This document shows positions 24,216 through 36,313 of a stretch of 64,000 nt of DNA, piece after piece. The stretch is from positions 387,682-451,681 of the forward strand of contig JXTB01000311.1 in assembly GCA_002914805.1 (NCBI GenBank), read 5' to 3'. Position 1 is the stretch's first letter. Every line of letters starts with the position of its first letter. The DNA comes from Parasponia andersonii. Lineage: Eukaryota > Streptophyta > Magnoliopsida > Rosales > Cannabaceae. The notes beneath the pieces were generated by a model. It made no database searches. It was not told where the DNA came from and saw nothing but the letters and a program-made list of their open reading frames with translations. The position numbers and the translations under genes were made by a program.

Positions 24216-24664
24216 NGATGCTTATACTGAGGCAGTCTGATTTTTTGAGAAATCCAGACTTTTGCAGATAATCTCAGACCCAGAAAACAACTTTTAATGT
24301 ATAAATTATGCTCCTAACATATCGAAACTCAGTTAAAAACCATTTCAAACAGTATCCATAACATTTGAACATATAAATTACATACCCATTTCGCGGATTT
24401 CCGTCCTCCGTCTTACTGCCACGTCTTTTTTCTGTTTTTTCAACTTTTATCCTTTTCTTCTTTTCTGCTCTTAGAATTTCAGCTCCTTAGACAGTGTGAT
24501 AAATTCAAGCATGAGATTACGTGAAAGATTGTGAGGATATAGAAAGAGGAATAATGAGCTACAGCTTGGTTAAAGAGGAGAAGAGCGACATATACATTAT
24601 AAACCAATTATTAAGGGCAGAAGTGACATTTCAGGTGAGTATATACATATTTTTTAGAGTTTTA

Positions 24665-24720
24665 TTAAGAGAAGCATATGTGCCAAAATATGCCTCTTAA
24701 TGTATATTTAACCTAATTTC
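24665..24720 (-). repeat. Right terminal inverted repeat of the MULE
   Basis: Read on the minus strand, this end starts GAAATTAGGTTAAATATACA and then matches the left end with mismatches through the GGCATATTTTGGCACATATG block. Confidence 0.8.
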
Positions 24721-24961
24721 CCTTTCTAAATGCTTAAAAGCACAATAGAAAATCTAGGTGCAGACAAAATTTGAAGTTGAAGTTCAGGCTTAAAACGACA
24801 TGTCGTCTGATATCTCTATTTAAGAACGGGACACGCCTGAATCGATAAAAAAGAAAAACAAAAAGAAAAGGAAAAAACACCGCCAAATTGTTTCCTGAAC
24901 CTATAAATTGGGTCGTCGTCCTCCTTTAAAATCAAGAATTGGAAACCTAAAACCCTCAACA

Positions 24962-26455
24962 ATGGAGGAATTAGTAGTCCGTACAATAAGCGGCGAATCC
25001 ACCACTGTTAAACTCTCCTCTAACAGCACCATTGAAAACCTCAAGATTCTTCTCAGGCAGAATTTCTCTCCGGCCACCCAGTACCCCAATTTTCACCTCT
25101 ATTTCAAGGCAAACCTTTTCTCTTTATCTTTCTATTTCTTCTTTAATCGATTTATTTAGTGGAAAATTTAATTGTGTACATAAATTTTCTGTTGCGTATA
25201 ATGTATATGTAAATATGTATATGTTCGTGTATGTGTAGCAGTATTGGTGTATTTCTCATTGTATGGAATTTAATGTTCATCAGGGTGTGAAATTGGGATT
25301 GCAGAGCAGGATTAGTATGCTAAATATTGGTCATGGTGAAATTCTAGTGATTGTTCCGTTTATTAAGAATGTCTCTAACCGGACTCCGAAATCTGATCAA
25401 GCTAAAACCGCAGTGAATGCTACAAATATGAATTCGATCACGAAATTTGCCGATTTAGCCTGGAATGAAATGATGCGAGATTTTTCGTTTCTGCGTGACT
25501 CGGCAAGAACTGTAGATCAAAATGCCGAGACTGGTAGTTCTAATATCGAAGATAGAGAAAAAGAAATGGCGGGGACTGCTCGTTCCAGCTTTTCTAAGGC
25601 GAAACGCAAAAGGGCTAATGGTTGTGATGTCTTGAATTCGAATATTGATGCAACTGTGAATTGGAATGCAGGAGAAAAGGCAAGGGAAAGTTCCGCAAGT
25701 TCAAGTTCTAGTTCAGACCCAAAGAGTTTTCGTGTAGGTCTTAATTCTAAATCTGCAAAGTTAAGTGCTTTTGTGATTTCCCTCATGTCTCATTAGGACA
25801 TGATATACAGTGAATTTGAAAAAAAAAAAAAAAAAAAACAAAACAGATGAGTAGAAAGGTGATATAAGTTGTCTTACCTTATTGAGTTTCTAGTTTTTCT
25901 TCTGTTGAGGTGGTTCTTGCTATACCATTGTCAAATTTTGTCTCGGTATTTTTTCTATTAGACATTCTGCATTAAGGTTAGCACAAACAGGGTTTGAAAC
26001 ATAAATACATGGGATAATCATGAGTTCCCACAGCTGTTTAAGTTACTTTGACAAATAGATGATATAAGAATAAAAGGGGTTTTTAGTAATTTGATTTATC
26101 CTTGTAGAGATTGGGTATTGATTTGACAATATTTAGTCACTACTATATTTGGTGTCTTTGGTCTTATATGTACTTCACTACTTTTGATTCACGAGCATAA
26201 ACTCATTTTAGATTCTAGGATAATGGAAGGGTTTTATGTGGCTTCATAATAGCTGCTGGCTCCGCAGGTTAAAAATTCATTGCCACCTTTGGAAATGGTT
26301 GAACATCTTAGGAAGGGAGCAGGATCGTATGGACAGGTTTTTTGTACTCTCTATCTCCTTTTTTTTTTTTGTGAGTGTGCGCGCGCACGCATGTGTGTGT
26401 GGTTAAGAAGAGAAGTGAACACGTGATTTTCCAACATCATTTGGACATGGCAGCC

Positions 26456-26507
<52 letters not shown>

Positions 26508-29500
26508 TATGCACCCATTATTTTCTTTTCAATAATTACAATATATTAAGTTAGTGTTCATGTGACTCTGATGTGCAGACCTTTTTTTTTTTTTTTTGGC
26601 TGTACTTTTCTTATGTTTAGTGCTTTCATGGAAATTAACTGATGCAGATAGTGCATGTTGAAGACATTGGTGGTAGGAAAGCCACTTATGTCGAAATTCC
26701 AAATAAACTCTCGGAAAAAATGATATCTGCACTTAAACATATTGGCGTGACTAAATTGTATAGCCACCAGGTATGGACGGTATGGACTTACATACATGGC
26801 TATTTTACTAAAAGCCATACTCTTTTAGATATGCTTCAGTTCATATGAAGCTACGATTCTTACAGGCAGAATCTATAGAAGCATCTCTGGCTGGAAGGAG
26901 TGTTGTTGTAGCAACAGCGACATCCAGTGGAAAATCTCTTTGCTATAATGTGCCAGTTCTGGAGGTGTTGTCCCAAAATATGTCATCATGTGCCCTATAC
27001 TTATTTCCAACAAAGGTAGGATGGAATAGTAACTTTTGTTGTAAATTGTAACAGTATATATTTAGAATATAAAGGCAATTGTGTATATGTAAAACATAAT
27101 AACACTTTTATTTTTGGTATGTGTGTGCGCAAACCAAATATTTCATGGATAAGGCTTTGTGTCAAGATCAATTACGAGCTTTGTTAGTTATGACAAAAGA
27201 ATTTGATTGTGGCTTAAACATCGGTATATATGATGGTGATACTCCTAAATTTGACGGGACAAGGAGTTGGCTCCGTGAAAATTCTAGACTGGTAAATGTT
27301 AACTTTTTGTTGCTCAAGGTTATTCTCAGGCTCACTGTATCATTTCAACTAATGCTGAAAATATGTATGCTTCCACACAGTTGATCACAAATCCAGACAT
27401 GCTGCATTTATCAATATTGCCAAAACATAGACAGTTTCAGAGGATTATGTCAAATCTTAGGTAGTGCATTATTGGTGTGATCTCTAAATTCTAATAATAA
27501 GTTATTGTCAAAATGTTTTTGGTTTGTTTCTTGTTTTCTTTTATTTTTTGGCTGATATTATTTGTCTTTACTGGTTACTCAGTTGTGCTGTTTGTCATTG
27601 CATTGTTATATTCTTCATTTGCGATTAAGAGTTTTTATATTTTATTTGTTAGGTTTATAGTTGTTGATGAGGCCCATTTTTACAAGGGAGCATTTGGTTG
27701 CCACACTGCTCTTATATTAAGGAGACTTCGCCGACTCTGTGCACATGGTATATTTTTTCCAGATTCTTAAAAAGATGAACATTATGTGTGCTTTTTCTGT
27801 GTCTATAAATTATATATGTATTTCTTGGCAGGCAGGTAGGTTGGTTTTTATTGATCTTCTTCTTCTACTTGGCTTGGAGAATCATCTAGCTGTTTCTTCT
27901 ATGCAGTGTATGGAAGTCATCCTTCTTTTGTATTTTCCACGGCAACTTCTGCAAATCCCCGTGAGCATTGTATGGTAAAGAACATTGAGAAATAATCTAC
28001 CTACTTTGTCTAATTACCTTCTACAAGTTTTGATTTTCATGGTTCATTAGTTTCAGTCTGGTCCGGTACCATTTTTATGGTTTGTTTCTGTGTCATTTAT
28101 CCCACTCATTTCCTTTTATATTAACGGAAATTCTTTAATACTCTGGAATTTAGGATAATGTTTAATGGTTGGATAGCCTTTTCTGAAATTACCTTAGAGG
28201 CCTGTGGTACATTATCCATTAAAAATTTGAATTTAGAAATAACATGAGCTTGCTCTCTAGGCGTTAGATGAGTTGGACTGTCTCTGACTTGCTAAGGGAT
28301 GCAGATTTTTTCGTTTGTGATTAGTCTTAGGCAAACTTTTGAAATTACCTAAAGTTGCTTATTTGATTTCTCATTCTCATTGTATATATGCACTAGAAGA
28401 ATTACTACACTCCCTACATTCCCATCAGGAACTTGCAAATCTACCAGAAGTGGAGCTGATTCAGAATGATGGAAGTCCTTCTGCAAGGAAGCTATTTGTC
28501 CTTTGGAATCCTATTGTTTCTCAAAAAAATGTTGGTGTCTCACTATGAAGTTGCCCTTTAAATTGTGAAACCAAGAATTTTCTATAATTGTTTTCTAATG
28601 CTGCTTGTAGGTGTCAAAGGAAAGACATGGTGGCCTGAATTCTATTAGATCCATTATTGAAAATTCTGGTTTGAGTTCAAGGTGGTAATTTTCCTCGTTT
28701 ATGCTCATAGAGAATCTAGGGGCTTTTCCTCTTTCTTTTGGGTTCTGTTTGGAAACCCAAATCTTAGGGAGGAAAGAATTTTTTTTTTTTCTTTTTTCTT
28801 TAAGAACATTTCATTGTCTCTAGTTTGGATTCTAACTAAAAAGAAGGGAAACTGTTGAGGAAAAGTTGGAGATAATTTTGATATAACTTTTTAGTAATTA
28901 GAATTTTCAAAAACAGATTGAAAAAGATAAAATGTTCAAAATAAAATTTTATATAACTTTAGGAAAGTATTTTTCCTCTTCCCCTCGACTTTTTCCTCAG
29001 CAAAACCCAATTTCCAAACAAAAGCTTAACATATTAAGCTTTTCCTTGAACTATCACTATATTTCTGGATGAACTCGTGGTTAAATTTTCTGATATATGG
29101 TTTTGTATTGTCAATTTGAGGAGCAGTTCTAATCACCCTTCCCACTTTTCATTTACTGGAACAAGGTCTTAAACTTGGTTTGCGATCACCTTGAGATTTG
29201 TACATAATAATGTGAGAATGCAAATAAGATAATTCTGACATGCATACTCCATAATTGGGATGTAGATTTTGTACCACAGATAATTCCGTAGGTGGACGTA
29301 TGAATTGTGAGACTCAGTATTTATGCTTTTTTGGCCCTTGAGATCATTGTAGTGATGCTTTGTTAGTCTTTGCAGCCCAGCTTTGGATGTTTCCCTACTC
29401 TTTGCAGAAATGGTTAAGCATGGACTTCGTTGCATCGCATTCTGTAAAACACGTAAACTATGTGAACTTGTCTTAGACCGCACGTAAGAACCATTAATTT

Positions 29501-32500
29501 ATGGATTTTGATAATTTGATGTTAGATGGCATGTTATCCGGCCTTCTTGGCTGTATCTTGTTTTATCTGTTTGGTATTCAGTGGCAGTTTCAGTTTCCTA
29601 TTTAACAAAGAATTTGGAGATTTAAACAATGAAAAAAAAAAACTTTCATGGTTTTGATAGGCGTGATATTCTTTCGAAGACAGCATCTCATTTAGTTGAC
29701 TCTATACGTGCTTATCGTGCTGGCTACATTGCTGAGGTCAGTAGGCTTTTCACCTTTAGCACGTTCCATTCCATAATAGCATTACTAGCATGTGTGGCTG
29801 CTATGGAGTTGATCAGCTATGTTGCAATCTCAATTCTCATGTGCTATCTTTTGTCTTGCCTAGAACTTTTGTAACAATGTGTGGCTGCGTAGCACAGATA
29901 CCTACTGCTTGAGATAGTGCCCACTTGGCATCACCTGAAGATAACAATAAATCGGTTTATAAATTTCTAGTCATCACCCAATGATGGCTTTGGCAATTCT
30001 CTTCACTAGAATTTCCCAGAAAGTAAAACAAAAATCGAAATAGATGTCTGCAGTTTTATAGGTCAATTTTTACAAAGTATGAGACATTGTCAAACTTCAT
30101 TCTAGCATAAACGCTTTATGGGTGGTTGAAAAAGAATGAGAATTCACCTTTCCTCCAGTTACTTTCTGCTTGATTTGTAATTTAGGGTAGAGGAAAAGGT
30201 TTGAGTTCGTTTGTTTCCGGGTATACCTTTAAAACTTGTAGGACTCAGGATACATGTATCTTGGTAGTATTCATGTCTAGTATTGATTTTTATTTGTAAT
30301 TCATGCATGCCTTTCATGTTTAATTTAGTTCAAGATTGTCTGCTGACCATACTTGGATCAAACTATGTTTATATTTACTTTTGGCATTATTGTGGCTGAC
30401 TAATGGAGCAGGATAGGAGGAGGATAGAGAGAGATTTTTTTGGTGGGAAGCTTTGTGGGGTTGCTTCTACAAATGCCCTGGAATTGGGTATTGATGTAGG
30501 GCATATTGATGTAACTCTGCATCTAGGTTTTCCTGGTACTATTGCTAGGTAGAGTTTTGTCCCATATCAGTATCCATTCCTGCGTAATTATTGTTCTGGT
30601 CAAGTTTATTTTCATTTCTAATTCTCAGGGATTATTTTTTTTATTTATTTTTTTCAGCCTGTGGCAACAAGCTGGCAGGGCTGGGAGGAGAGGAAGACAT
30701 TCTCTTGCTATATACGTTGCATTTAATGGTCCTCTTGATCAATATTTTATGAAAAATCCAAGAAAACTTTTTGGTAGCCCAATTGAATGCTGTCACATTG
30801 ATTCTCAAAACCACCAGGTTCTGTTATCTAAATTTTATGAATAATGCTAGGAGGGATCCCCCCTTTCATCCTAAGCTTTTAATACTACCTGATGTGGCAT
30901 GTGAGTTATCAACATTCAATTGGTAAATATTCTTAATCTATTTGTGATAAATTGAAATGTGATAGATCACACGTCATATTAGGTGGTATTAAAAAAGTGA
31001 TATAAAGTGAGATCTGTAGCATTGTTCAAATTTTTAAACTTTCATTGATGTCTATTTTGCTCAGATTGGTAAAAGTTATGCTTACCATGTTATTATATTA
31101 TTGCATGCAGGTTCTTGAACAGCATTTGGCCTGTGCTGCTCTTGAACATCCATTGAGTTTGATTTATGATGAAAAATATTTTGGTCCTGCTTTAAGCAAC
31201 GCCATAATGTCTCTTAAAAATAAAGGATGTTTGAGTTCTGATCCATCATGTGATTTGCCAACTAAAATATGGAACTATATCGGGCCTAAGGTAAATTATT
31301 TGTTTGCATTTAGGCTTTATGCTTTCTGTTCTTTCAGTTAGTGTGTTTGTAATTTTTATATTGCATTCTATGTGATTTTCTTTTAAAATGTGTTTCTGCA
31401 TATGAATCAATGCGTATAGGTTATTTTTTTTTTTTTAATAATTCTTCCTCTCCTCTTCAAAAAAATATTAAAAAAACAGGAAAAAGAAAAGCATCCGTCA
31501 CGTTCATTTAACATCCGGGCAATAGAAAATGTAAAGTACCAAGTTAAAGACCTAGCTACGGATGCAACCCTAGAAGAGATTGAGGAAAGCAAGGCCTTTT
31601 TTCAGGTAGTAATGTGATATTTAATGCAAATTCCCTAGACTCTTTTCAACTTTTTATTTCAAAGCTGCATAATACTGTGCATTTCTAAAAGTAAAATTTT
31701 TTCTAAAGCTGTTTTTTCACAAAGGAAAAGATAATCTTTCATCCTTCAGGTCTACGAAGGTGCTGTGTATATGCGCCAAGGAAAGTCCTACCTGGTCAGG
31801 GAGTTAGACTTATCTAGTAAGACTGCTTGGTGCAAAGAAGCTCATTTAGACTATTACACAAGACCTCGAGATTGCACAGATATTGAAGTCATTGGCAGTA
31901 ATATTGTACGTCAAGTGGATAATGTTTATTTCTCTTATTTTTTGAGGAAATGCAAGATGCTTTTGGTTCTTACGATTGAACAGGAAAATCTGGTATAAGT
32001 TATTTTCTCTAATTTTTATGGTTATCACAACCTGGCCTAAGGATGAAGCGAGAATATTTATATGTCATCCAGCGGAACAATCACTTTTTATATGTAATTT
32101 AGTTTTTGATTTATAATAAGTTGTCCACTTATGTAAGCATTTGCAACTGCCTCTTGTCACCCTTCAATTTTCAGAGTGGTAATCTTGTTGATTTCTACTT
32201 TTTTTAGGCATATCCAGTTAGGGTTGCTAATATCCAGTTCTCACGAACCACTGCCCGAGCAGATCCTTGCAAAGTGACGACTTCTTGGTTTGGTTTCTAT
32301 CGTGTGTTAAAAAAAAACAATTTGATATTCGATAAAGTTGATTTCTCACTTCCTAAGTATTCATACATGTCACAGGTACGTTTAAGTATAGACCGAGACT
32401 GTTAGTGGAATTAATTTTAGTCTCTCATCAATTGTTGTTAGGTTGTTTTCCATTGTCTACACAGGCAGTTTGGGTTCCGGTTCCACAGTCAACAAAACTA

Positions 32501-33551
32501 GCCATTTTGAGTACGACAAAAGACTTGGATTTTCGTGCAGGCTTGCATGCTGCTTCTCATGCTCTTTTGAATGCGGTGCCCCTGTAAGTCTCAGATTATT
32601 CTTTGCTTATAGAGGGTTTTTTTTTTTAAGAAAGAAAAAAGAGAAAAAAAGACTTGCATGCTTTTATCACTATGCTTCCCATTAATCTGAAGCTTGTCGC
32701 TTGAAAAGAGAGTAAAAATCTTTAATGTTCTTTTTGTTCTCAATTTTATATTTCTTAACCAGTTGCGAGTCTAACTTCATTATGATGATTTTGCAAGGCA
32801 TATAATTTGCAACTTATCAGACTTAGCCCCGGAATGTGCAAACCCTCATGATAGCCGCTATTTTCCAGAAAGAATTCTATTATATGATAAGCATCCTGGA
32901 GGGACAGGTGTCTCTGTGCAGGTGAGTAATGGAACTTAAATTTCAAAATTTATTATCACACCTTATGCTAAAGAAATAAATTTCAAAATTTATCTTCGCA
33001 CCTTATGCTAAAGAAACGGCTAACTTGTTTAAGAAGCGTCTTTCAAAATCAAGATTATTTAGCAGTTTCTGAGTACATCCCTACTCCCGACATTTGATTA
33101 ATGCATCTCTCTCTTCCCTTTTTTAATGTGTGTGTAACTGTGTACGTACACTAATATGAATTTGTAATAGGTTCAACCCTTTTTCATGGAGCTGTTAACC
33201 ACCGCTCTGGAGCTTCTCACAACTTGCCGTTGCTCAGGACATGCTGGTTGCCCTCATTGTGTCCAAGTTAGCTTCACTGTCATTCCTCAACCTATTTTAA
33301 CTTGCTTCATTCAAAATTAGCTTCTCAAACTTTCCCATGTTGCAGAGTTTCGCTTGTAAAGAGTATAACGAAGTTCTGCACAAAGATTTAGCCATTAAGA
33401 TTATTAAGGTTCAGACTCAAAGACTAATGGATTTCATTCCCTCTACTCGACGGTACTTTCATCATGACATTGACTAGTTCCTTTTTTTTTTTTTTTTTTC
33501 CCCCTCTTTTGGGTTTCTAATCAGGGTGTTCTTGATGCTGAGGAATCCTAG
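24962..33551 (+). CDS. HRQ1: HRQ1-type RecQ-like DNA helicase, 24 exons
   Basis: Exons: 24962-25108, 25284-25733, 26268-26336, 26648-26770, 26866-27015, 27154-27291, 27381-27460, 27653-27747, 27907-27974, 28429-28530, 28611-28681 (or 28684), 29376-29483, 29661-29736, 30412-30548, 30658-30817, 31111-31290, 31480-31605, 31750-31905, 32208-32375, 32465-32583, 32798-32921, 33171-33266, 33346-33408, 33525-33551. Phases join throughout to give about 1010 residues. Visible features are a ubiquitin-like N-terminus (1-75), the Walker A motif T-S-S-G-K-S (about 282-287), D-E-A-H (391-394), S-T-A-T-S-A-N-P, Q-A-G-R-A-G-R-R-G (about 609-617) and a C-terminal DUF1998/MrfA-type cysteine cluster (C968, C970, C976, C979, C985). 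HRQ1 is a 3'-5' helicase used in crosslink repair in the nucleus. Intron 1 uses a GC donor. No break was seen. The asparaginase genes lie 12 kb downstream. Confidence 0.88.
25109..25283 (+). other. GC-AG intron 1 of HRQ1
   Basis: The exon 1 end TTCAAG is followed by GCAAAC, and the acceptor is CATCAG before GGTGTG. This junction joins F-H-L-Y-F-K to G-V-K-L-G-L-Q, a continuous ubiquitin-like fold sequence. No GT donor nearby keeps the frame. Confidence 0.75.
26463..26506. repeat. TA/TG microsatellite in HRQ1 intron 3
   Basis: A run of TA dinucleotides passes directly into TG repeats. It lies in the intron between exons ending at 26336 and starting at 26648. Confidence 0.9.
28741..29025. mobile_element. 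Possible MITE in HRQ1 intron 11
   Basis: The left end GGTTCTGTTTGGAAACCC resembles the reverse complement of the right end (GCTTTTGTTTGGAAATTGGG). The length of about 285 bp and the intronic position suit a small non-autonomous transposon, but I see no clear target duplication. Confidence 0.45.
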
Positions 33552-34670
33552 TTTTGACTGCTCTAGTGACTCTTCTGGAATCTTTAAATCACGAAGGAGC
33601 TATAACAGTTAATTTTTTTTTTTTGGGCTCCCTCTCTCTGTACCGCATGATAACAAAACATTTTTTCTATTTTCTTTCATGTGTTATTCAATACGTACAG
33701 TTCTATGAGCCATTCACAGTTCCAATTTGTGGATTACTTTACTGCATGTCCAATATCTTCCCTAGGAAGCAGCTACTTGTGGTTGATATTTTGACTAAAC
33801 GTACCAATTTTGTAGGTTACACTAAGAATAGTTTAAGGCCTACATTAATCGATTGTGGCAAAAGATTTTGAGAATATTGGATCCCTATTGGCGTAAGAAT
33901 GTTTAAGCAGAATAAACAAAGGCTGAATTTCAATTTCTGATTCTATAAAGGGTTCTTCATAGAACTGAATTTCAATTTGTATACAACGCAATTCAATAGT
34001 TGTCAATGACCTCATTTACAATATGTTCCATCGGGAATCCAGGAACAAAGTTGCACATCAATACTTTGGTGGGCTGATTATTTGGGGGGCTGGTATAGTA
34101 TCATTCTGTTGAAATGTTTAGTATACAATCAAAACACAAGGCATGTTTCATTTTAGTCATTTTTTTTAACTATACATTTTGTTTGACTCTTATCAAAATG
34201 AATATATGAATTGTATTTCTCATTCTCATTCTCATTCTTTATTATTGATTTTAACAGAATGTAATATTTTGAATAATTTTATGTTGTATTATTGTCCAAT
34301 ATGCAACTGAATTTTGTTTATCCAATCACGTTTTAAAATGCTTATATTTATGTTTTAATCTCTTTATAGTATGGAACTATACTTCTAGATATGGAATAAG
34401 TATAATAAAATAGCAAATATGTCGTATGTGCTTATTCTATTAATAATAAAATAAAATTTATAGCAAAAAAGACAAAAATGAAACTTTTTTAATAATATAT
34501 TAACTTTGCATCAAGTAATAGCAGAGAAATAGACAACAAATTAATTGATGCAAAGTTAATGTAAAGAAAACTCGAAATAGAATTAATTTCAATTGACCAA
34601 ATCATTACGTAGTGGATTATTATAAAAAGAGAAAAAAAAAAAAAAAAGGTAGTGTCGTAATTTAGAAGGT
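33552..34670. other. HRQ1 3' flank and AT-rich spacer
   Basis: The first few hundred bases probably hold the helicase 3' untranslated region and polyadenylation site. No other gene is supportable. Short ORFs here have no motif. Confidence 0.4.
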
Positions 34671-35734
34671 TAATTATATTTTTATACCTTATGTTTTGGC
34701 TATTTATTCAGTTTATATCTCTTGTTTGCTTATTATCATTATTGACCTTCAAATTTGAAACTTATAATAAAATTAACTTGTAATAAAATTATACTCTCTC
34801 TAGGTCAAACACCAATTTAAACACTAATTTTAACGATTGAATTTACCAAAATATCCTTCTACATGTTAAGGATACAAATTTAAAACTAATTAAAAATTAT
34901 TAGTTAAAAGATTAAATATTAAAAAAATAATTTGAAAAAAAATGCAGAAACCTATACATATTAAATATTATTCACAAACATAATTATAAGATTTAAATTT
35001 GAACTTCTTTTACAAAAAAGATAATTACATTTTTATACCGTGTATTTTAACTATTTGTTCAGTTTATACCTTATATTTTGATTAGATCAACATTAATCTT
35101 TTAAATTAGAATTTGTAACAAATTTATACCCACTTTGGGTAAAATACTAATTTTAACTATTATGTTTACTAAAATACTCTTAAAATTTTAAATATATATA
35201 TTTTTAAAAAAGAAATCACATTTAAAACAAGTATAAAATTGATAAATGGTTTTATAATTAATATTCACTTTTTGTAGTTTTACATTTCTTAAATTATTTT
35301 TTAATATTTTTTCTTTTATCTATTTATTTTAACTATTTTTTAATTTAAATAAAGTATTAAATTATATATCTCTAAGGTACAAAAGGCTCTTTTGGTAAAT
35401 TTAATGGTCAAAATTTGTGCTTGGAATAAAGAAGGTATAAATTTATTATAAGTTCTAAATTTTAAGGTTGATGTTGAAAATAATCAAAGCAGAAGATATA
35501 AATTTAACAAATAGATAAAATGTAAGATATAAAAAATGTAATTAACTTTTTAAAAAATATATTTTAAATTTTAAAGGGTATTTTAGTAAATATAATGATC
35601 AAAATTTGTATTTAACCCAGAAATAGTATAAATTTGTTATAAATTCTAAATCTAAAAATTAATATTAATAATAATCAAAATATAAAATATAAATTGAACA
35701 AATTATCAAAATACAAGATATAAAAATATAATTA
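34671..35734. mobile_element. Non-autonomous inverted-repeat element (outer copy)
   Basis: The left end starts TAATTATATTTTTATACC. The right end, read in reverse complement, starts TAATTATATTTTTATATC. Similarity between the arms continues for about 170 bases. There is no coding capacity. A related but distinct copy sits inside it (35022-35544). Another member of the family lies at 47976-48247. No clear target duplication was found, so the superfamily is open. Confidence 0.65.
35022..35544. mobile_element. Related inverted-repeat element nested inside the previous one
   Basis: Arms of about 160 bases start TAATTACATTTTTATACC on the left and, in reverse complement, TTAATTACATTTTTTATATC on the right. 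Both carry ACTATTTGTTCAGTTTAT-like sequence. The two inner arms resemble each other more than they resemble the outer arms, which supports nesting. Confidence 0.6.
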
Positions 35735-36313
35735 TCTCTAAATTTAAGAATGATGTATATTCTCGGAAGAGATTATCGAAGGGGAAAAAAATCGATAAAT
35801 ACCATCAAGGGCATCAAAAGTGTGGGCAGTATTATATTGTTGTTCGCCATTCAAGAGGTATGGGTTTCACTCTCACTCGTGGGACCCATTCTCGTAATAT
35901 TATGATCAAATAGGCCACAAATGATCGAAAGGGAAAGAAGATTAAGAAAATGAACATCAAATTATTTTAGCTAAAATTTTTCTCATTAACTTCTTATAGT
36001 AACAAAAATATGGCATCTAATTTCAGTATGTGTACATCAGTACAAATAATCTTACAATAGAGTATGCAATTTTAACTTATATAGTAATGTTCTATCATCA
36101 TATAATTACAATTACATCCATGGAAGTGTTCACTTTCAACTAACATAAGTTTTTCAAGAAGAGGTATGCTTACATCTTGCAGACATAATCTGATAGTAGT
36201 CAACATGGTTTTAATGTGGAAGATTTTGAGTTTCTTGATACTCTATCTTAACCCAAAATAACTATACCTAGAGGTGAAATATGTAAATTAAAATCACATT
36301 GTACACTTTTTGT
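35735..36313. other. AT-rich spacer without a gene
   Basis: No ORF or repeat with a recognisable motif was seen. The last eight bases, CTTTTTGT (36306-36313), are the left target duplication of the next element. Confidence 0.4.

Larger units (their letters stand above)
16690..24720. mobile_element. Mutator-like element (MULE) carrying an Ulp1-type protease gene
   Basis: The left end at 16690 and the right end at 24720 are inverted repeats of about 50 bp. Both begin GAAATTAGGTTAAATAT when read inwards and remain similar through a TATTTTGGC(C/A)CATATGC block. Inside are a Ulp1-like cysteine protease gene (+) and a mudrA-like transposase gene (-), tail to tail, and three arrays rich in TTTCGA or its complement. 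This matches the Ulp1-carrying MULE class called KAONASHI in other plants. I found no convincing 9-11 bp target duplication (16681-16689 against 24721-24729 do not match). Both genes are broken. Single N bases at 17046, 20379 and 24216 suggest imperfect assembly of the arrays. Confidence 0.85.

Noticed and set aside
16681..24729. 9-bp target duplication for the MULE
   Set aside because: TTTCATAGA and CCTTTCTAA do not match at this or neighbouring offsets.
25734..25796. Extension of HRQ1 exon 2 to the stop at 25796
   Set aside because: A GT donor at 25734 joined to the acceptor at 26267 keeps the frame and reaches the conserved helicase region; read-through would truncate the protein at about 170 residues.
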